Positions 61,234 through 64,000 of a stretch of DNA of 64,000 nucleotides are shown one piece after another (positions within the stretch are counted from its first letter, which is position 1; each line of letters begins with the position of its first letter). The notes under the pieces are model-generated. The model had not been told where the DNA came from and did not search any database. It was given only the letters and a program-made list of their open reading frames with translations. The stretch is from contig CAJXLT010000002.1 in assembly GCA_913056365.1 (NCBI GenBank), forward strand, positions 496,001 through 560,000, written 5' to 3'. The position numbers were made by a program, and so were the translations under genes. Origin of the DNA: an uncultured Paenibacillaceae bacterium. Lineage in GTDB: Bacteria; Bacillota; Bacilli; Paenibacillales; K13.

Positions 61234-61298
61234 AATATAGCACAACAATTGGGACAAAGTGTTAATCGACTGTTATCGCAACGTGTAGATTTTGTAAA
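61234..61298 (-). promoter_or_regulatory. PhoP box and promoter of the phn operon
   Basis: In the minus-strand sense, four hexamers occur exactly every 11 bp: TTTACA (61298-61293), TACACG (61287-61282), ATAACA (61276-61271) and TTAACA (61265-61260). Direct TTAACA-like repeats with 5-bp gaps are the PhoP box of Bacillus. TATATT (61239-61234) follows 20 nt later as the -10. The spacing equals that of the array before the gene at 63112. Confidence 0.65.
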
Positions 61299-61386
61299 AC
61301 TTGTATGCTGTATACTTCTTTCATCGATAGCTTGCTACAATGGGAATGATAATCTTATAGCTATTTGCCGAAAGGAGTGTTCAATC

Positions 61387-62970
61387 TTGTCCTGTGAACA
61401 ATCCGTGTCTGTGACGATACTCGCAACGAGCGACATTCACAGTTGTGTATACCCTACTGATTACCGCGACGGATCCGAACATCATAAGGGATTGGCTAAG
61501 CTTGCTGCGATCATTCGCCGCGAACGCGAGACAGATCCGCAGCTTCTTCTTATCGACAATGGCGACCTCATTCAAGGCACGCCGCTTGCCAGCTATTATG
61601 CGTTGCATCAGCAGAAGATTCATCCGGCGATTCGCATCCTCAACCATCTTCGCTATGATGCTGCTGTAATCGGCAATCATGAATTCAATTATGGGCAGGA
61701 TTTGCTGATGCAGGCCGTAGAAGATTCGAATTTCCCATGGTTGGCAGTTAATATTACGGATGCCGTCACAGGGAAGCCTGCCTTCGGACCGCCTTATCTC
61801 CTTCGGCGCATCAAGGACATCACCATTGCGATCGTCGGCATGACTACCCACTACATCCCACAATGGGAACAAGCAGAACATATAGCAGGATTGAAGTTTG
61901 AGGACAGTCTGGAAGCCCTGCAGAGATGGGTACACCATATTCGCATAACAGAGAATCCCGATATAATCATTGCCGCCTATCACGGTGGATTCGAGTGCGA
62001 TCTGGATACTGGTGAGTCACACGAAGCTCCTACGGGAGAGAATCAAGGCTACGCCATGCTGACAACTATTCCAGATATAGACGTTCTCATCACCGGTCAT
62101 CAGCACCGGCTGCTTGCAGGCGAATGGAACGGTACAGCGGTTATACAACCCGGTTCCTTCGGACAGGCAATTGGCAAGATCCGCCTCGATCTTCGCCGTT
62201 CCAATATGGGCTGGATGCTCGAAGGGAAGCACGTAGAATTACTGCATGCGGATTGCGGTGCAGAAGCTGATATTGTTGCTCTCTGTTACGCTGATGAGCT
62301 GCTAACACAAACATGGCTTGATCAGCCTCTCGGGACAACAGAAGGAGATATGCGTATTCGCGACCCGTTCCAAGCAAGGCTGGCGGAGCATCCGTTCATT
62401 GAATTGCTCAATCGGGTGCAGATGGATGCTGCTGGAGTCGATATTTCATGCACTGCACTCATGCATAATGAAGCCCCAGGCTTCAGCGCACAAATTACGA
62501 TGAGAGAAGTAATGGCTAATTATCCGTACGCCAATACGTTGAAGGTGTTGCGTCTATCTGGCGAAGACATCCGGCATGCATTAGAACGAAGTGCCGCTTA
62601 TTTCGCGCTGGACGCTGCGGGCAGACCAACTATAGCCCGAACCTTCCTAACACCGAAGCCGCAGCATTACAATTATGATATGTGGGAAGGAATCGAATAC
62701 GAGCTGGAATTATGCCGTCCCGTCGGCCAACGTGTCACCAAGCTTCAGAAGGACGGTGCCACTCTGCTTGCCGATGCCACTTATGATGTCGTTATGAATC
62801 ATTATCGGGCTAGCGGCGGAGGGGGATTTGATTTCTTCCGGGGGAAACCAGTTATTCGCGAAATTCAGTCGGACATGACCGAACTTATTGCCGCTTACAT
62901 AAGCAAGCATTCCGTTATCCGTTCAACCTGTAATCACAACTGGCGAGTGTGTATATCCGAGCACATCTAG
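61387..62970 (+). CDS. 5'-nucleotidase/2',3'-cyclic phosphodiesterase family metallophosphatase
   Basis: A 527-aa two-domain enzyme of the UshA/YfkN family. The metallophosphoesterase domain (1-300) has ATSDIHS (Asp16, His18), LIDNGDLIQGTPLA, VIGNHEFNYGQ, IAAYHGGFE and ITGHQHR, which together form the dinuclear metal site. A 5_nucleotid_C domain (about 330-500) has YPYANTLKVLRLSGEDIRHA and NHYRASGGGGFDFF. No signal peptide is present, so it probably acts in the cytoplasm. TTG 61387 lies 9 nt after AAAGGAG; the longer frame to 61228 overlaps the PhoP box. An extended -10 TGCTACAAT precedes it. Confidence 0.93.
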   Translation: MSCEQSVSVTILATSDIHSCVYPTDYRDGSEHHKGLAKLAAIIRRERETDPQLLLIDNGDLIQGTPLASYYALHQQKIHPAIRILNHLRYDAAVIGNHEFNYGQDLLMQAVEDSNFPWLAVNITDAVTGKPAFGPPYLLRRIKDITIAIVGMTTHYIPQWEQAEHIAGLKFEDSLEALQRWVHHIRITENPDIIIAAYHGGFECDLDTGESHEAPTGENQGYAMLTTIPDIDVLITGHQHRLLAGEWNGTAVIQPGSFGQAIGKIRLDLRRSNMGWMLEGKHVELLHADCGAEADIVALCYADELLTQTWLDQPLGTTEGDMRIRDPFQARLAEHPFIELLNRVQMDAAGVDISCTALMHNEAPGFSAQITMREVMANYPYANTLKVLRLSGEDIRHALERSAAYFALDAAGRPTIARTFLTPKPQHYNYDMWEGIEYELELCRPVGQRVTKLQKDGATLLADATYDVVMNHYRASGGGGFDFFRGKPVIREIQSDMTELIAAYISKHSVIRSTCNHNWRVCISEHI

Positions 62971-62991
62971 CACTTTAAGAAGTTACAAGTG

Positions 62992-63056
62992 TTCAAATCT
63001 GCTTAACAAGTTTCACATAATATCTTAACATCACGAAGGCCAAGCCTGTGCTAGAC
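62992..63056 (+). promoter_or_regulatory. PhoP box and promoter of the secreted protein gene
   Basis: TTCAAA (62992), TTAACA (63003), CACATA (63014) and TTAACA (63025) are spaced exactly 11 bp apart. TAGACT at 63051, with TG at -1 spacing (TGCTAGACT), starts 20 nt after the last repeat. This mirrors the phn promoter. Confidence 0.65.
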
Positions 63057-63062
63057 TGAGGT

Positions 63063-63082
63063 TGGCCTCCTCCTGACGAGGC
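63063..63082 (+). other. Leader hairpin before the secreted protein gene
   Basis: GGCCTC and GAGGCC form a 6-bp stem with an 8-nt loop near the predicted transcript start; it may stabilise the 5' end of the mRNA. Confidence 0.4.
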
Positions 63083-63111
63083 CACACACTTATGAAGGAG
63101 GAATCAAGATA

Positions 63112-64000
63112 ATGTACACATTTCAAAGTTTGGTAAGGTCGTTCGGTAAGCCATTCCTAGCAATTGTCATGACAATTGCCATGCTTGCCGCAGTAACTGG
63201 TGGACAGCCTGTTCATGCCGAAGGTCCCGCAGACCCTGCTCCAGTTCTGCAGCCAACCGTCCCCTCGAATGGCAAATCCGTTCTATTCGACAATGCGCAC
63301 GGGCAAACAGCAGGTGCAGCGGACTGGGTTATTGACGGCGCCTTCTCCGACTTCGCTGAAGCATTGGCAGCAGAAGGGTACACGGTAACAGAGCTGCGTA
63401 CACAATCACCACTAACGGTCCATGATCTGAACCAACATGATGTGTTTGTCATTCCCGAAGCGAACGTACCGTTCAAGACCTCCGAGCAAGCAGCCATGCT
63501 GAGCTACGTACAGAACGGCGGCAGCATCTTCTTCATCTCCGACCACTACAACGCAGATCGCAATAAGAACCGTTGGGACTCTTCCGAAGCGTTCAACGGT
63601 TACCGCCGCGGCGCGTGGCATGATCCTGCACAGGGGATGAGCCAGGAAGAACGAAATTCCGCCGCGATGCAAGACGTGTCAAGCTCCGATTGGCTTGGCG
63701 ATCACTTCGGCGTGCGGTTCCGTTACAATGCGATAGGGGATGTTACAGCGAATCAGATTGTTCCTTCTTCGCAGTCGTTCGGCATTACTGACGGCGTATC
63801 TGCTGTCGCCATGCATGCTGGGTCCACACTGGCAATTCTTGATCCGGAGATCGCTAAGGGAATTGTGTATGTGCCGACTACGAATGCAGCATGGAATCAC
63901 GCTGTCGACCAAGGTGTCTATGAAGGCGGCGGGATCGATGAAGGACCATACGCCGCTATCGCCAAGGTTGGCGCTGGCAAAGCCGCATTCATCGGTGACT
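63112..64000 (+). CDS. Secreted protein of unknown function, N-terminal 296 codons (3' end beyond window)
   Basis: An open frame runs from ATG 63112 (GAAGGAGG upstream) to the window end with no stop. It has a signal peptide with predicted cleavage after VHA (residue 36). The next region, KSVLFDNAHGQTAGAADWVI, and then DVFVIPEANVPF and GGSIFFISDHYN look like a DUF4350/GATase1-like domain found at the N-terminus of large secreted Paenibacillus proteins. Those often carry nuclease, phosphatase or lamin-tail domains further on. A PhoP-box-like promoter and the adjacent nucleotidase suggest phosphate scavenging outside the cell. The catalytic part is not visible. Confidence 0.75.
   Translation, partial: MYTFQSLVRSFGKPFLAIVMTIAMLAAVTGGQPVHAEGPADPAPVLQPTVPSNGKSVLFDNAHGQTAGAADWVIDGAFSDFAEALAAEGYTVTELRTQSPLTVHDLNQHDVFVIPEANVPFKTSEQAAMLSYVQNGGSIFFISDHYNADRNKNRWDSSEAFNGYRRGAWHDPAQGMSQEERNSAAMQDVSSSDWLGDHFGVRFRYNAIGDVTANQIVPSSQSFGITDGVSAVAMHAGSTLAILDPEIAKGIVYVPTTNAAWNHAVDQGVYEGGGIDEGPYAAIAKVGAGKAAFIGD

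Overview
The window looks like chromosome of a spore-forming, low-to-mid GC Firmicute of the Paenibacillus type. The grounds are a truncated pro-sigma-K gene at the left edge, Bacillus-type AhpC/AhpF behind a PerR-like box, YesM/YesN-type two-component genes, MsmX-type ABC importers without their own ATPase, TTG/GTG starts with strong AGGAGG sites, and a paeninodin-like lasso peptide cluster. The genus is an inference from gene content; no rRNA or tRNA gene is visible.

Layout. (1) 1-1970: 5' part of sigK (minus strand), then a short accessory patch with a GNAT-like protein, a 53-aa partner, a 26-aa peptide and a probable zeta-toxin remnant. (2) 1970-5826: ahpC-ahpF, a secreted SH3b-NlpC/P60 peptidase and a membrane-anchored protein of unknown role. 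(3) 5835-25568, minus strand: a large exopolysaccharide (EPS) operon. Read from its 5' end it has Wzz-type regulator, BY-kinase-like ATPase, a structured 308-nt leader gap (candidate EAR element), galU, ugd, a nucleotidyltransferase, flippase, CapK-like ligase, initiating sugar transferase, three further glycosyltransferases, a UDP-sugar epimerase, a glucuronyl C5-epimerase-like protein, two Wzy-like polymerases and galE. An L,D-transpeptidase and small genes follow. (4) 25915-27150, plus strand: an SGNH-like EPS accessory protein. (5) 27143-32264, minus strand: sulfotransferase, lasso cyclase (C), precursor (A), HPrK-like kinase (K), B1 and B2.

The most notable signal in regions 3-5 is a palindrome, TGATAC-N5-GTATCA. 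It occurs five times, at 17580, 25677, 25713, 25871 and 32334, always in a promoter-proximal gap of the EPS or lasso genes. By eye I found it in no other intergenic gap here. It would tie the polysaccharide, the SGNH protein and the sulfotransferase-lasso operon into one regulon under an unknown repressor.

(6) 32559-49287: an acid-sugar or lactone catabolic locus. A minus-strand operon (LacI regulator, amidohydrolase, LarA-like, aldo/keto reductase, DUF1537 kinase, PdxA2) is followed by an IclR regulator, a HisD-like dehydrogenase, FAH hydrolase, putative glycoside hydrolase, two SDRs, enolase-superfamily dehydratase and RraA-like aldolase. (7) 49547-57564: a sugar ABC importer with two lipoproteins and an adjacent sensor kinase/AraC-type regulator pair. 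(8) 57763-64000: phnD-phnC-phnE-phnE for phosphonate or phosphite uptake, a divergent 5'-nucleotidase-type metallophosphatase, and a secreted protein cut by the right edge. Two PhoP-box-like arrays of 11-bp-phased TTAACA-type repeats, each ending exactly 20 nt before a -10 hexamer, suggest regulation by phosphate starvation.
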